Positions 49,107 to 62,300 of a stretch of DNA of 64,000 nt are shown one piece after another. Origin of the DNA: Acephala macrosclerotiorum (taxonomy: Eukaryota > Ascomycota > Leotiomycetes > Helotiales > Mollisiaceae); contig MU119310.1 of assembly GCA_014904845.1 (NCBI GenBank), forward strand, positions 104,609-168,608. Reading direction: 5' to 3'. A program made the position numbers and the translations under genes. Each line of letters starts with the position of its first letter. Positions within the stretch are counted from its first letter, which is position 1. The notes under the pieces were generated by a model that saw nothing but the letters and a program-made list of their open reading frames with translations, did not search any database and was not told the DNA's origin.

Positions 49107-50025
49107 TCAGTGGTATTTGCTTTGGGGAAAGCTGAGTTCTGAGACTTTGCCGTGGCTGATGAAGTGTTCTAGGGCTGTCAGTAAATACCTTGGGGTTACG
49201 ACATATTTTTGGCCGACCTTGTTGTCCCCAGCCTTTTGACGGCTCTTGCCCCCTCTTCTGCTTCTCGAAATTGGTGCTGAGGTGTGACCGCTGCGCAGGG
49301 TAGACTTCTTTGATCTTGTTACTGGCTGGGGACTGTCAGTATCTGGGACAATCAAGCTGTTGATACAGTTCCAGCCGCATCGTCGACAGACGTGGTAAAA
49401 CTTACTGCTTCGTAATCAGAACCAAGGTCTTCCTATGGAGATGGTCAATAGCTATCCATCTTCCGTAACCTTGGGCAGACTTACCGATTTAGGTTCGTAG
49501 AGGCCCATCTCAGATGGAGGAGGAAGCGGTGCGTAGTCCTTCTGCTATTGTGTTAACCTCGAATTCCCACCCTCGAAGGGAAACGCGTACAAAAGACATG
49601 ATTCCAGCCTCCTCCAGCGGCCTACCATATAACACCCACCAACAGAGCAAATCAACAGCCTCCTTTCTTGCACGCTTCTTGAAGAACACCATCTCAGTCT
49701 TGAAGCACTTCTGTAGAATAGTGATCACGGCACCCCACTCAGGACGACTTGGATGACCTCCCACAGACACGATTTTGACTTGCTCCTTGTGCTTGCGTTT
49801 TGTTGCCCAACGTTCGAATGTCTTCAAATTGGCCCCTAGATCTTCTTGCATTTTGCGCTTCTTTGTCGTTAAGTGGCTGTAAACGTTTGGGACATCGTTG
49901 CTCTTGAGGGAGCGCATGAATTCGTGATATGTTCTCTTGAGACGAGGATTCGAAGTACTCCATGAGTTTGATGCGCTGCCCAAGAAGGGGAGAGAACCTA
50001 TCAAGTCCCATGGCATGGAATCCAT
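49107..50025 (-). CDS. unrecognised 'CWW-YGR' family protein, copy 1 (multi-exon)
   Basis: Model exons are 50025-49591, 49544-49485, 49432-49406 and a last exon from 49332. The end near 49107 depends on a frame choice I could not settle. Exon 1 (145 codons) is basic and resembles the protein at 54350-55055: both have an LKRTxxEF segment near 30-35 and a core DLxCWWxxYGRxLxxAGxMSxV near 125-145. The short exons add Pro/Ser- and acid-rich stretches (YAPLPPPSEMGLYEPKS, EDLGSDYEA). One possible tail is Arg/Lys-rich (PISRSRRGGKSRQK), which would fit a nuclear protein. No family recognised; a lineage-specific duplicated gene next to AT-rich DNA. Confidence 0.5.
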
Positions 50026-52080
50026 GATGAAATGTGTGCGTCGATGAAAGTCTGATGTTGTTGCGAAATATGGTGTTCAATATGCTAAGTCCACTTGCGG
50101 GAAGCGGGAAGATAGAATAAACTTCTGATAATCGCGCCTAGCTAGCAAGATCCAATGACGACGGAAAGGCAAATGATCCTTAAGATTTCCCAGTTTAAAG
50201 GTGACGAATTATACCATCAGCGAGGAGTTCAAATCTCGATTCAAACTCATCCTCAAGTATCTATTCTCAGACAGGAGAATGTAGGCCTGGAAATGTTTTA
50301 AAAAGAAGACGGACAATATAGGATGAGCTATACCTTGCGAGCCCAGGTTCACTGGTTTGTGCACTCAAGGCATTTTGCATACAAATAAAAATTTCAGAAT
50401 TTTAAAACTTAAGAAATTATTTAATTAAAAAGCACTTAAATCAATTCTCTACTCAAGTGCGAAACTTTACGTCTTATTTATTACGAGTGGGTTTGATCTT
50501 TTGATGTGATAGTAGTGACTTCTATCTTTCAAGGCTTAAAGGAGGCTTCGCTCAGCATGGAAAATTCCCTGAGGAGCACAGACCCATGGGGATGAGCTCG
50601 TTAGCCAAATACTGAAAAACAATCAAATATAAATGTCGTGAGGAACCATGTCAACACGTTGTCTTTAATCATGCGGGGCGCATAGGACCGGATACCAGGC
50701 TACGAGAACTGCATGAAGGTCAAGCTATGCTAGAGAGTGTGTAATGTAAGATTGAGTTTGTGGAGTCACCAATTTAGGACCTACGGTCTTCTCAAGGATT
50801 CGTGGTGTGTACTTTGATTCATCAATAACCTGGCCCAATACTGCCTCCTGTCCTGAAGCTCGGAGCTGGTTTGAGCTTCCTTCACTACATAATTTCCCCG
50901 AACCACCTGCATCTCATAGCCCCCAAGTTAGTATCGCCGTGTTTGGCAATTTCTTCATTGGGCGCCTCCTAAAAGTGCTGTTCTACACCATTCTGATTGT
51001 CTTCTCGAAATCAAGCCAATCCTGTGTAATGTGTTAGAGAATTGGCTTTTCGAATCTGAATGGTTATATTACTGTCATTCATGACAAATCCTTCCTTGAT
51101 ACGGCCCTTTCGGAAAGTTTCTTTGATGTCTCGAGAATCTTTAAGGTGAACCTTTGAGGCATCTCTTCATCTCTATACAGGGTCAGTCAAAAGTTACTGA
51201 AATCGCACCAGATTTCGTCACTTTGGGAGACCCACATGGCACCCTCCTTGATCTTCTCGAGCACCAAGTCTGCAATGCGTTCTTAGAGGTGCTCGAGTGG
51301 CTCTGAGTTCTGAAGCTTTGGCTTTCTTCGCATCAGGTACGGCTGGGGAAAGCGCATCGCTGAGGCGCCGTTTTGGTCGAAGAGGAATGCCCAATGCGCG
51401 TGTTGGAGAGTTCTGAGTAGAGGCTTTTGGTTGGAAGATAACACAGCATGCGCGCACTGAGGTTCTCAACGCGTATAGAGTTAGGCGCTAGCGGATCACC
51501 CGTTTTGACTTCTCAAAGTCAGGATCACCTATTCAGGTACCCTAGTGCGAAGCAAGAGCCTCGCTTCGAATCCGTAGCCTGCCCACTTGATCGCCTCGCG
51601 ATTTCGCAAACTTGCAACTCCTCAACATCTGTGGGTAAGACTTCAAAGAGTTCTTATACTATGGTGTTCTCTAGCGACGGTCTAATACGAGGTGAACACT
51701 CCTTTCAGCTAGTAAGCTAGATCTAATTTAGTACACTATTAGGTTATCTATACCTAGAACTAGGTCAAGAGTCTCCTTCATTTCAGCCCTTCCCTTCACA
51801 TCGAAACTGTCACCAACCTAGGCTACATCATAGGCCCAAGATTGGAGTACGATGCGAAGCGTGACAAGATACAATTACTAACCATTTGAGCTCACTAACG
51901 TCATGAAGATCTTGGACGCTAATTTAGACGCAGCAAAGCAAAAGGTGACCTACGGTTGGCTGCTGAAATTGGGCTGCGCAGGAAGCGTTTCACAACAAAG
52001 ATTAGGCAAAGATCCAAGGTAGCCGCCAAAGGGGTAACTTGCGGGCCGCAGGATGGTGGACTTTGCACGGCTGTCAGCTA
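50026..52080. other. intergenic with possible gene fragment
   Basis: Mostly without coding signs. An AT-rich patch lies at about 50375-50470. The only protein-like piece is on the minus strand at 51183-51469 (separate entry). Confidence 0.4.
51183..51469 (-). pseudogene. possible gene fragment, basic nuclear-like
   Basis: The frame from 51469 gives a basic peptide with LRPKRRLSDALSPAVPDAKK, resembling a nuclear-localisation-rich linker. A second protein-like stretch, DLVLEKIKEGAMWVSQSDEI, ends in a stop near 51183 but is in another frame. A GTACCT..TTGCAG pair 71 bases apart could splice them. No start or family is visible, so a relic or an incomplete terminal part of a gene is likely. Confidence 0.25.
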
Positions 52081-52088
52081 GTGATTGC
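52081..52088. repeat. left 8-bp target-site duplication of hAT-like relic
   Basis: GTGATTGC directly before the element start; the right copy GTAACTGC differs by two transitions (G/A and T/C). Confidence 0.6.
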
Positions 52089-53584
52089 CAGAGTGGTCAT
52101 TAGGTCAGCTAGCTGATGTCAGTACTAATAACTGATCAGTTATCAGCCAATCAATTACTTAGTTTTTCAATTGACAGCTAATCATTTAATAGATTCTCAA
52201 ATGATCAAATTAATCAGTTCAATAATTAAATTTTTAAGATTTTAAAGTCGTGATTTTAATGTTTTAATAAGAAACCGAAACAGAAAAACCTAATAAAAAG
52301 TTTTTAATTAATTAAAATTAAACGAACTAGAACAATAAATCTAGTTCTCGGACTAGTTATACACGTAATGCGATCGCTAGTTTAAAATAATTTGTTTTAT
52401 ATAAGGAATTTTATAATAAAAGTAATTAAAATTTTAATTATATTGTACTTTAAATATTAATTTAAACTATTATATAAATAGTTTAATATTTAAAAATAAA
52501 TTGAAATTCAATTAAATATCGTTAAATTTTAAGGTTTTAAATATTTTTATTAATTCGTTATTACGTAAATTAATAAAATATAATTGTATTTAATTAAAAT
52601 TACAATCGCAAAATTTTAAATACGTTTTTACTTTAAATACTAAAGTTGGTAATTGATTTTTTAATGCGAAATATTAATAAAACTCTTTAAATACGTTTTT
52701 ATTTTAAATATTAAATATTTTTATAAATTGTACAATTTTAAAAAAAAAAGTTTAAAAAGTTTTTCCTTGGAATATATATTTAAAATAATAATTTAATATA
52801 AAAAATAAAATCCTAAGAAATATTTTTTTAAAAATATATTTTTATTTTAAATATTAAAAAATTTATTAATTTATCGATTTTATTATTCGACAAAATCTCA
52901 AATTATTATTTTAATAATTATATCAATTTTAAATACTTATAAAACGCTCAAATTAAAAACTTTTAATTTGAAACTTAAAATAAAAATAAATTACTAAAAT
53001 CGAAAACTTTATAATTCTTTGTAAAAACGTTTTTACGAAGTTTACAAAATAAAATATATATTGAATATTAAAATTTTTTTTTTTATTTATTATTAATTCG
53101 TTTAACGAATCGTTGAACGAATTTTTTTTTTAAAACGAAAAAAACATTTTTTATAATATTATATAAAATATATTTATAAATTAAAAATTTTAAAACATTT
53201 TTTTAAAATATAAATAAAATTATATAATTTATATAATTTTATTTTTTTATATATTAAAAATATTTAAAAATTATTATTTTTAATATAAAAAATATAAAGT
53301 ATTATAAAAATAATAAATAAATGTAATATATATAAATAAATGATAAAATTTATTTTTAATTATAAAGTTTATATACTAATTAATAGCGTATATATATAAT
53401 ACGTATTTATATATAAAATTAATTCGTAATAAACTCGATTTAATATATTTTTGTTTTTACTTGAATTGATTAGTAATCAATTAATAGATTATTTAAGCCA
53501 TTTAACGATTGCTCTTATTATTAGCTATTCAAGTGCTTATTTTGCTCGAATGATTAAAGGCTGATTGGTTTAATGACCACTCTA
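52089..53584. mobile_element. RIP-degraded hAT-like DNA transposon relic, 1.5 kb
   Basis: The left end CAGAGTGGTCATTA and right end (minus strand) TAGAGTGGTCATTA form 14-base terminal inverted repeats with one transition; YAGRG-type ends are usual for hAT elements. Directly outside lie 8-base repeats, the hAT target size. Subterminal motifs like TAATCATTT and TTAATYGATTA recur near both ends. The interior is extremely AT-rich with long runs of A and T, and no transposase frame survives. The block starts and stops sharply at these ends, so insertion followed by RIP explains it. Confidence 0.72.
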
Positions 53585-53592
53585 GTAACTGC
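53585..53592. repeat. right 8-bp target-site duplication of hAT-like relic
   Basis: GTAACTGC directly after the element; pairs with GTGATTGC at 52081. Confidence 0.6.
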
Positions 53593-54349
53593 TGGTATTA
53601 TGTCCTTGGTATGGATACTCTTTTTATTACGGAAAGGCCTCACCGACCCGCTTTCTTTCGTAGCAGGATATAGACACCGATAATGTTGTGATAAATACGA
53701 GCATGATCTTGGCACTTGATCTTAAGGGCATTGAAAGAAGGTGGGGAAAAAAGGCAAGAAAGGCGAGAAGAAACTTGACGGCAAGGATGCAAGAAACACT
53801 GAGCAAGACGATGAGGACTCTATGATGGGTATAGAGTGCGATTGAGGTTTTTTTGGGGGTGGGGGGAGGACCTGAACCTCCTGTTTGGTAGGAAATTAAA
53901 CACGTCATGTCATAGAATGTGCTGAGACATTCCTTTGGAGGACCACGGCACCTCATCTTCCAGATGTGTACTTCCTGTTGTTTGTTGATGGTAGCCCACC
54001 GCTTCAAGATACCATGACAGTTCTGGTCTCAGATCTGAAGTAAAGACATCGACATGCTTGCTCGAAGGATATGCTTACCCCAAAACCTGCAACAAACCTT
54101 GAAGTACACAACGCTTTTGTCTCACCCTTATCATCGTCGGCGTGAGTGGAATGCTAAATCGAAGGTAAAGGTAGACTGTGGGTTCTCTTTCTCGTTGTCC
54201 TTGATGTAGTCAGTATAGCGATAGTGAGGTGGAGGTCGGTTTTTACAGTGGTTTTAATATTCTTAGAAATACTCTGCGTGGAAGTAGATAGAGTTCTTCG
54301 GGAATTCTGAGGATCAGATGTTAGTGAGAACTTCAAGATAGTTTCAGTT
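53593..54349. other. intergenic
   Basis: No gene supported. Contains a T7-G5-type homopolymer stretch at about 53850-53868. A 126-codon minus-strand frame here shows no domain. Confidence 0.4.
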
Positions 54350-55055
54350 TCATGGGAGGCTCTTACACCAGGATTCTTTGATGCAGCCAATATTCTGGGA
54401 CGGAAACTCGTGGAACTTCGACTCAGTTTTTTTTGATCCTGCCAGCTGCTCAGACGTTCCTTCAGGGAAGAACAGCTAGACAAGAGGACTCACCTGGGAT
54501 ATCTCTGGCTCAGGAAAGATTACTAACGCTTCAGCATCCGCACTTGCAAGCTCTGGACTTGACGAATACTCCTCCTATAGAATTTCAGTCACACTCGCAA
54601 GTATCGTTCAATAAGAAATGATAGCTTACCATGGACATCAAACCGGCCTTGTACAATTGTCTACCATAGAAGATCCACCAACATGCCAAGTCTGAAGCTT
54701 GCCTTCTAGCTTTGACCATGGTCCTCGAAGACTTGGGGGTGACAAACCGTTTTTTCAGTACATAGATTTGCGCAAACCATTTGGTTAAGCCATCGGTACC
54801 TGGGCAGTCTCTGACTTTGAGATCAACAGGCGCACGCTGTCTGTTAGCCCATGATGTGAGGAATTGGGTGGGGTGTTTGTTTCCAGAGCTGCGCTTGCGG
54901 GGCCGCTTCTTTCGAAGATCAAGAACAATCCGATCAAACTTATCATGTAATGCCAACTCGAACTCGGCGCGTGTTCTTTTGAGTTGCGCATGGGTTGTTG
55001 GATAGGTCATAAAGGCGGCGAGAAGGCGAAAACTATCGTTCGGCGTCATCTCCAT
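54350..55055 (-). CDS. unrecognised 'CWW-YGR' family protein, copy 2 (3 exons)
   Basis: Exons 55055-54630, 54574-54494 and 54475-54350, all phase 0; the second intron is very short (18 bases), so its real form is doubtful. Product about 210 residues. Start chosen at MEMTPND, which aligns with the start of the copy at 49107-50025; an upstream in-frame ATG at 55100 is possible. Shared features are LKRTRAEF near 35, a basic middle (RKKRPRKRSSGNK) and SDLACWWIFYGRQLYKAGLM near the end of exon 1. Exon 2 is acidic and Ser-rich. No known domain. The basic runs suggest a nuclear protein (inference). Confidence 0.5.
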
Positions 55056-55838
55056 TACTGCGTAGGATGCCCCGATTAGATGAGAAGAAAACAGGAGCAT
55101 CTCAAAGTACTTTGCAATATCGATTCATGAGCTTACAAAAGTTGCTCTACTGCACAGAGACGTGTGCATGAATGGGTGAATAAGTGGTTGCGGGGACACA
55201 CGAGATCTATAAACAGACTAGCGTAGAAGCTAAGCGAGCTCCCCTTATTCTCTCTTCTCTAGACAGATATTGACTTGTTCTCGAGCTATGAAAGCCCAAC
55301 ACATGCCGCACTTTTTCCAATTCAACCTTCTCACTACGATTTTAAGTAACCATAGGCCAAGACACAGTGATTTTAGTCGGCGGATGAGAATGGCGCAACT
55401 GTCTTCTCGGCTAGCGATGAGTCACGAGGCTGCGGCATCATTCTCCAGACTTCAATGTTCAGTCACAGCCAGGCATTTTGCGTCGTTAAATCGTCTGAAG
55501 CGATTATCTGGATTGGAAAAAAATCATAAATTTGTTCTTGGGAAAGCGCACCTGAGGGACATTGCCACAGCAAGCGTATTGTAATGCAGCGTATTTAGTG
55601 CAAGGAATCTGACAATATGCTGGCAATATTGTTGGAAAGGATTTAAAAATTTGTGAATTTCAAATCAGAATTCCATAATTTGGAGCTAAGGTCGCTGCTT
55701 CCTTGGCAGGAAACTTCGTGTTCCTTCTTCTGCGGGACATAAGCGCAACACGACGAGCAGGCACTGATTTTCCACTGACACAACGTTCTTCGATCCACGA
55801 TATCAAACGTCATTACCTCTCTTCTCTCCCAATCTGAC
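55056..55838. other. intergenic
   Basis: Probable promoter of the minus-strand gene starting at 55055; nothing else supported. Confidence 0.35.
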
Positions 55839-57096
55839 ATGGAGATTCCTCTGTGAATAAAGCGGCGCAATAGCAACACCATCTCCGATGCAAACCGAAC
55901 GAAAGTCACCGAACCCGAGGTCGAGGTTAATCATGCCCAACCAGAAGCCCACCCAGAAACGAAGCCACAGGCTCAGTCCAGTCCCGAACCATCCCACAAT
56001 ACCTCTGCGAAATCTAAGAGAGAACCGATCAATCTATTAGAGAACCAATGCTGGAAGCATGGATTCAAGGCGAACTACCGCATTTGCGGCGCTTGGCATA
56101 AGGCACATCACTGGGTAGCATTTCTACAACTCGAGCACATTAGGGTACGCAGTTTCTGGGGCTCCCTCTTCCTCTGGTTTTATTCTCAAATATAGTTACC
56201 AAAGAAATCCAAGGTACGGAGAATTGTCTCCTAAATTTGCCTTCGACAAACCCGAAAAGTCCAAAAAGCTGGCAAAGAAGGTGGTGGCACGAAAGGCTGT
56301 AGCATGGTAAGCCGTAAGTACTTTGACTCGATTTACATTCTCTTGTTAACAAGTTCAAGGAATGGGCTCGTAGCAAGTAATTCAGATGGGATGAATTGTC
56401 GAAACATATCTCGACCACAGATTCGTAAAATTGCTGAAAGGGAGTCTGGCAGAGCAATCATACCTGTAACAGAGACATAATTGGAAATATTAGAGGCTAG
56501 GATGAACGTTGATTGATTGCAGTAGAAATGCAAGTAGAATAGAAAGTGAGACAGAGTCTACCCTCAACCCGGAGCCCCTCCTTCACGATACAACATAGTT
56601 ATATTTCCAGCGTTTGATTCGGAACCAGAAATCTTTCAAAGCCATTACTGAGGCCTGGATCATCTCGGACAGGTGATGTGGGAGAACAGATGCACACGTT
56701 CTGAAGGCTAAGTACGGACAAAGACAAACACTCGGCATGGATAGCTCAAACCTCTTCAGCATTTCCTCGAAATCCCCTGATAGAATTGGGAACCTTGAGA
56801 GATCTAGACGCATCTTCTCTGGAGAGAGCCAATTGTCGTGTCTTGCATGAGGTCCGAGGCACCTCAGCTACTTCTACACCTAGCGAGTACAACTCCTACA
56901 CATTCCAAAAGATCTCAATATAAATCCTGATTTTCTGAAAGAACCAAATGATCTTGGGACTTTTCGCCGTAAAGAGTTGCAGCTCTGGTACAGGAACTGG
57001 CTCAGGAAGCCGGGCAGACTTCTGAAACCAGGAGACTTGAACAGAACGACGGAGAAGCTCAACTTTATTGCGGAACCTTTCCTAATTTGGAAATAA
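55839..57096 (+). pseudogene. gene relic with C-to-T type stop codons
   Basis: Three long protein-like stretches lie in order on the plus strand. Frame A runs 55839-56195: ATG, a TGA at 55854, then 112 open codons with CWKHGFKANYRICGAWHKAH. Frame B starts at 56354 (FKEWARSK) with stops TAA 56378, TAA 56426 and TGA 56435. Frame C runs 56599-57096 (ITEAWIISDR, later FRRKELQLWYRNWLRKPGR) with stops TGA 56674, TGA 56848 and TAG 56881. Every internal stop differs by one C-to-T change from CGA, CAA or CAG, as RIP would produce. Frame shifts between stretches could be introns (GTACGC..ATATAG near 56144-56195 is one). No family recognised; probably a dead gene. Confidence 0.45.
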
Positions 57097-57310
57097 CTAA
57101 AACGAGCTTAATTTCACACGTCGGATGAACTCCGCTACCACACACAGGGCTTTTGCTCAATTGTAAACTCGAATTCCCCATAGTCGCGTCTCCAACCTCC
57201 ACACACTTTTGACACGCCACACACCTACCTACCTTGAGATCGCGAGCATAGGGTACGTACCAGAAATATATCTGCGACGCGAAAAAGCTATATGACTGAC
57301 CTTTCCAGCA

Positions 57311-59391
57311 ATGTCCCTACCTCTCGTGCCATTTCCTGGCACTGCTGCCTCCCCGATAGCCACCGAGGAGGAAGACGAGCTTGGTATTACCTTCAACAAG
57401 CGGTTCAAGGCCACAAATGTCAGCAAGCCGGATTCTCACCACGTTGGGGTGATTGTCGAGTTCAATAGAACAATGGTTCGCGCGCCGTGGCTTGCCAATG
57501 CTGGTTCTACATTCGAGTATCAGGAGGGACCTTGGTGCTTCCGTCCATGCGCTGCCCCTATGGGCCAAAATCCTCCCGCGATATACAATATCGACCCAGT
57601 ATTGCAGCTGCAGGCGACAATCTTCCGAATGAAACTCGGTGAAGATAGCAAAGAGCCCAATTTGATCGCAAAGATGGCACCTGGGGCAACGGATGAATGG
57701 GCATGCTCCATCGACAATTTATTCGGAAGAATCTTCGGAGTTGAATCGGGATGGAAGAACAGAGGCTCGGCCAAAAGCGCTGTTTGCCTCATCGCCCTTG
57801 CTTTTATTGAGGTACCTTCCTCTGGTTGCAGTGAAGCACAACTTATCTGATTTAATTTGACAGCAACAGGCCATTATGAAGGAGAATGAGAAGCGAGACT
57901 CTCAGGATCTTAATTTTATTGCGCACGCGGTATGTCCCTTCTATCCCCGAAGTCCTGCATGTGAATCTGACCATTATTTTAGTTCTCGCATGTTGATCAA
58001 GCTGCGGAGCTTTCTGTTCGTCATGGGGTAAGTCAATCTCTTGATTAAATAGGGGTGAGAAATATTGATTTCCGGTTAGAAGAGGGTAATCAGGAAATGT
58101 GACATATACGTTGGCATTAATGTGAGTCAACCTTTGGGGTGTTTGCGTGGCATAGCTGACATGTCGGTGTACAGCCTAAGCTGCCAGTCCAAGATATGGA
58201 CTCATATGTCGGTCAAGTTTGTTTTTCCCCTATCGTACTGCTGAATCTTTCAAGCTGACAATATCTAGGATCCTCGAAACGACCCTGCACCGACCACGTC
58301 TTTGAGGAAGAGGAAGGCAGGCGGTCAAGGCACCATCGAGTGGAACCTTCCCACGAGAGAAGTCTTTGATCGAGAAATTAGAGATTCTGCCCGATTACTC
58401 CGAATGGCTCGAAACCTCAAGGCAGGAGTGGATTCAATCATCCAGAATAATCTGGGACAAGACGGAGAATCCACCAAGCTGCGAATGGTGCGGCAATTCC
58501 AGGCAATGTTGGATCTTGGAACTACTCCTGAAAAGTGGGCTTCTTTTCTTGAAGGTCTTTTCAATACGGGAGTCATTGAGGGAACATTCTCGACTCCAGC
58601 AGTTACAACCCCGGAACCTATTTCTGCTGCTCCTCCACATAACACTCCTGTGAGTTAGCTACAATTCTTTCATGACACCACTGAGTGGCTGACCAACACA
58701 TCTCAAGCTCCCAAGTCATTCTGCGATCTTGCCTGGGGTTGATTGCAATGCAAGTCTCAAAGACTCGACCACCGCCGATCCTGGCCAAATCCTCCCAAAC
58801 ACCTCTTCTTTTGCTCCCAACCAACCGGGGTTTTATTTTAATGTAAGCCAAGCTTTACAGAAATCCCTTGACAGTAGTTTTCAAGCTTGCCCAAGTAATT
58901 CCTAACATTTTTAGGGCCAGTTCATCCCCAGCCGAGGAGACGACAATGATTACCGAGTTGTTGGTACATTGTTTCAGGGGTTGTTTGCTGCCAAATCCAA
59001 TGCTGAATTTCAATCAGCTCTGAAGACTTTCTTCTCCGAATTCTTGAAGCCTGTTGCGAACCAAGCCGACCTGAGCATCAATACAGCCAATAACTTCGCG
59101 CTGAATTGTATGCAGACATTCCTAGAGGCCTATAACAGCATTGTTCCTGGAGGAGAAGAAGGAGTCTGGTTGGAAGTATGGCAGCGCATGAGATACCAGT
59201 TGAATCTCGCAGCGGCGGCCATGGGCCTACCTGCTGAAGGAGATTCAGCAGTTCAGCAGAACGCATACATTTCCAGTCAGGAAAACCAGAGAGCCATGCG
59301 TACCCATGGATTTACTGGCGAGGGGCAAGACGGCAGCTTTCGGACCGCATCTGAGGAAGTTATAGACCATTATAATTCGAATTTCTTTTAA
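57311..59391 (+). CDS. orphan hypothetical protein (8 exons)
   Basis: Exons 57311-57811, 57864-57929, 57983-58027, 58080-58121, 58175-58216, 58269-58649, 58708-58842 and 58915-59391; every intron is GT..AG, about 50-72 bases, phase 0; product 562 residues. The first exon (167 codons) is a compact region with HHVGVIVEFNRTMVRAPWLA and WACSIDNLFGRIFGVESGW. Four tiny exons follow, then an Arg-rich stretch (LRKRKAGGQG) and a helical region (about 235-300), a Pro/Thr-rich linker, and a last helical region ending HYNSNFF. No family recognised. The basic cluster suggests a nuclear role (inference). The stop lies exactly where the DNA turns AT-rich, so the natural C-terminus may be lost. Regular splicing with open frames indicates a working gene. 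Confidence 0.65.
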
Positions 59392-62300
59392 TATAAAAAC
59401 TTTTATTTCGATTCGAATACGCTCGCGAATATTATTAATTACTTTTTTAAAATATATTACTTCGATAAAAATAGTAATATTTGATAATTGCAAGCGAACG
59501 AAATAAAAATACAATTATTAAAATATATTAATAGAGATTACGATATAATTATTTTATTCTATTAATAAAAGTTTATAAACGTTTTTATTAAATAAATAAT
59601 TTTTAATAATATTAAATATAAAAAAATAATTTTTAAACGTTTTTTGCGATTATTTAAAATTACTAATAAAAACGTTATTATTACGATATTTACGTTTTAT
59701 ATTACAATCGAGAATTAAATTTATAAATATTTTATTTACTTCGAATTTTATATTATTGAAAAAATTTAATACTTTAAATTGAAAATATTTATATTTTTCA
59801 ATAATTGAAAATCGAAATCAAAAATATTTTTTTTTTTTAATATTGTAATATATTTTATTAATGAATTTAATATTATTATAATACAATTAATCGATTTATT
59901 AAAATTATCGAAATATAAAAAAACAAATATTAATATATTTAATCAATTTTTTTATATTTTAACGATATATCGATATATTAAATTACAATAGTAATTTATT
60001 ATAATAAATATATTATTAAATTTAAAATATTATTTTTTTAATATTTTTAAATACGAAATAATATTTAGTATATATTTTAATATTATATAATATAATATAT
60101 CGTTTTATACTTTTTTTTCAAACGATTTAAAATTACTAATAAAAATTTAAATTATTTTATTTTTAATAACGTAATAAATAACAATGTTATATTTGTCGAA
60201 TTTGTAAATTTTTTTTTTTTTAATTTTAAAAAACGCTATTTTTATTGTTTTAATTATATTTTTAATTTTATCGTTGAATTTTTTTTTTTTAATTAAAACG
60301 AGAAATTATACAAAAAGCAAATAAACGTAGTAAAACTATAAAAATAAAAAAAATTATAATAATAATACGAAAAATTAAAAAAGTTTTATAATTTAATAAT
60401 ATAAATTATAATTTTTAAAAAGTATAACGATTTTTTTATCGCGTTATAAATTATATATAATATTGAAATTATTATTAATAGAATTTAAAAATTTGTTTTT
60501 AATAGTAATATATATTAAAACGTGTTTTATATTATAATTAATCGTATTTTCGAATTAAAATTTTTTTTATAAAAGTATATTTTAAAATTACAAATTTTTA
60601 AAAATAATTTCAATCGCGAAATTAATATAATAAAATTATATATTTTTTTTTTAAAATTTTTTATAAATAATTAATTTCGAGAGTAGTACTAATTACGTAT
60701 TTTTTAATATATAATAAATTTTTACTTATTATAAATTAATTAACAATTTTTTTATTTTTATTTTTTATTTTATTAATTGATAAATTAATTTACGAATTAC
60801 GAATTATTTTGAATAAATTTAATTTATTGATCAAAATAAATTAATTTACAATTAAATTTTTTGTTTTGTATTTTATTGTTTTTTTATATTAATAAACGAC
60901 GTCGAGAAATAAATTATTTTAATAGATTTTATTGAGAATTGTTTATATACAATTTATATATTTTGTTTTTTATTATTATTAAAAAAAAATTCAAATTACT
61001 AAAAATCGAAAATTAAAAATCAATTAATAAAAATTTTTATTTTAATTATATTATTTAAAATTAAATAATTTAATTACGAAATTGTAAAATTGTAAAAAAA
61101 TATTGATTTATAAGAATTATATATTAAATTATTTGAAATAATTAATATTAAAACGAATATATAAAAAAAAAAAAAAATATATATATAATAATTATTTATA
61201 ATAATTAATTTTATTTTTAACGAAAATTGAAATATAAAAAAAAAAATTTTAATACAAAAAAAAAAGAATTATAATATTAAAAAGTAAAATTGTTTTATTG
61301 TTTTATATTTTAATTTTAATTTTTTTAAAAATCGCAATTTGCGAATTATTTATAATCGTTTTTAAATTGAAATAATAAAATTAAAATAAATTTTAAATTT
61401 TAAAAAATAATATAAAAAAAATTAAAATAAAAAATTAAAATAAAAATTTTTAATTGAAAAAAATCGATTAAAAAAAAATTTATTTAAAAAATATATTTTA
61501 TTAAAACGAATAAATAAATAAAATTTCAAATAAAAATTAAAATAAAAAAAAATTTATAAAAAAATAATATAAATAAAAATCAATTTTTAAAACGAATTTT
61601 ATTTAAAAATAATAATTCGAAAATTTGTATTTTTAAATTATTAAATTAATTTTTAATTTAAAAATTAAAATTAATAAATTATTTATATTAAAATTCATTT
61701 TTTTAATAAAAAATATTTTTATTTTAATTATATTATTAATTTTTTTTAAAAAATTTTCTACGAATAATAAAAACAATTTTTTAAAAATATAAAATTTTAA
61801 AAAAATATATATTTATATTAATATTATAAATATTTTTTTTTTAAAATTTTTAAAATATTTTAATTTAAAAAAATAGAATTTTTGTAATATATTAATTCGA
61901 TTTATAAAAAATAAATTCGATTTATATTAAAATATAATATTAAAAATTATTTGAAATTTTTTTTTTATAATATTTTAAAAAAAGAATTTCGTGAATACGA
62001 TTAAAAATATTATTAAATAAATATAGAATTTTTATATAAAATTATCGATTAATTTATAAGAAAATTTTTAATAATAAAAACGTATATAAATTTATTTAAT
62101 TAAATAAAATAAATTAAACAAATAATATTAAAAACGCGAATTTATAAATTTTTTTTTAATATATATTAAAAAACGAATTTTCAAAGAAATCGATTATAAA
62201 TTAATAAAAATATTTATTTATAATTATAATAAAATATATAAAAAAACGATTATTATATATAAATATAAAAAAAAAAAAAATAATATAATAAAATTAACGA

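Noticed and set aside
50205..50245. tRNA-like B box (GAGTTCAAATCTC)
   Set aside because: Only three of five T-stem pairs form and no cloverleaf can be completed.
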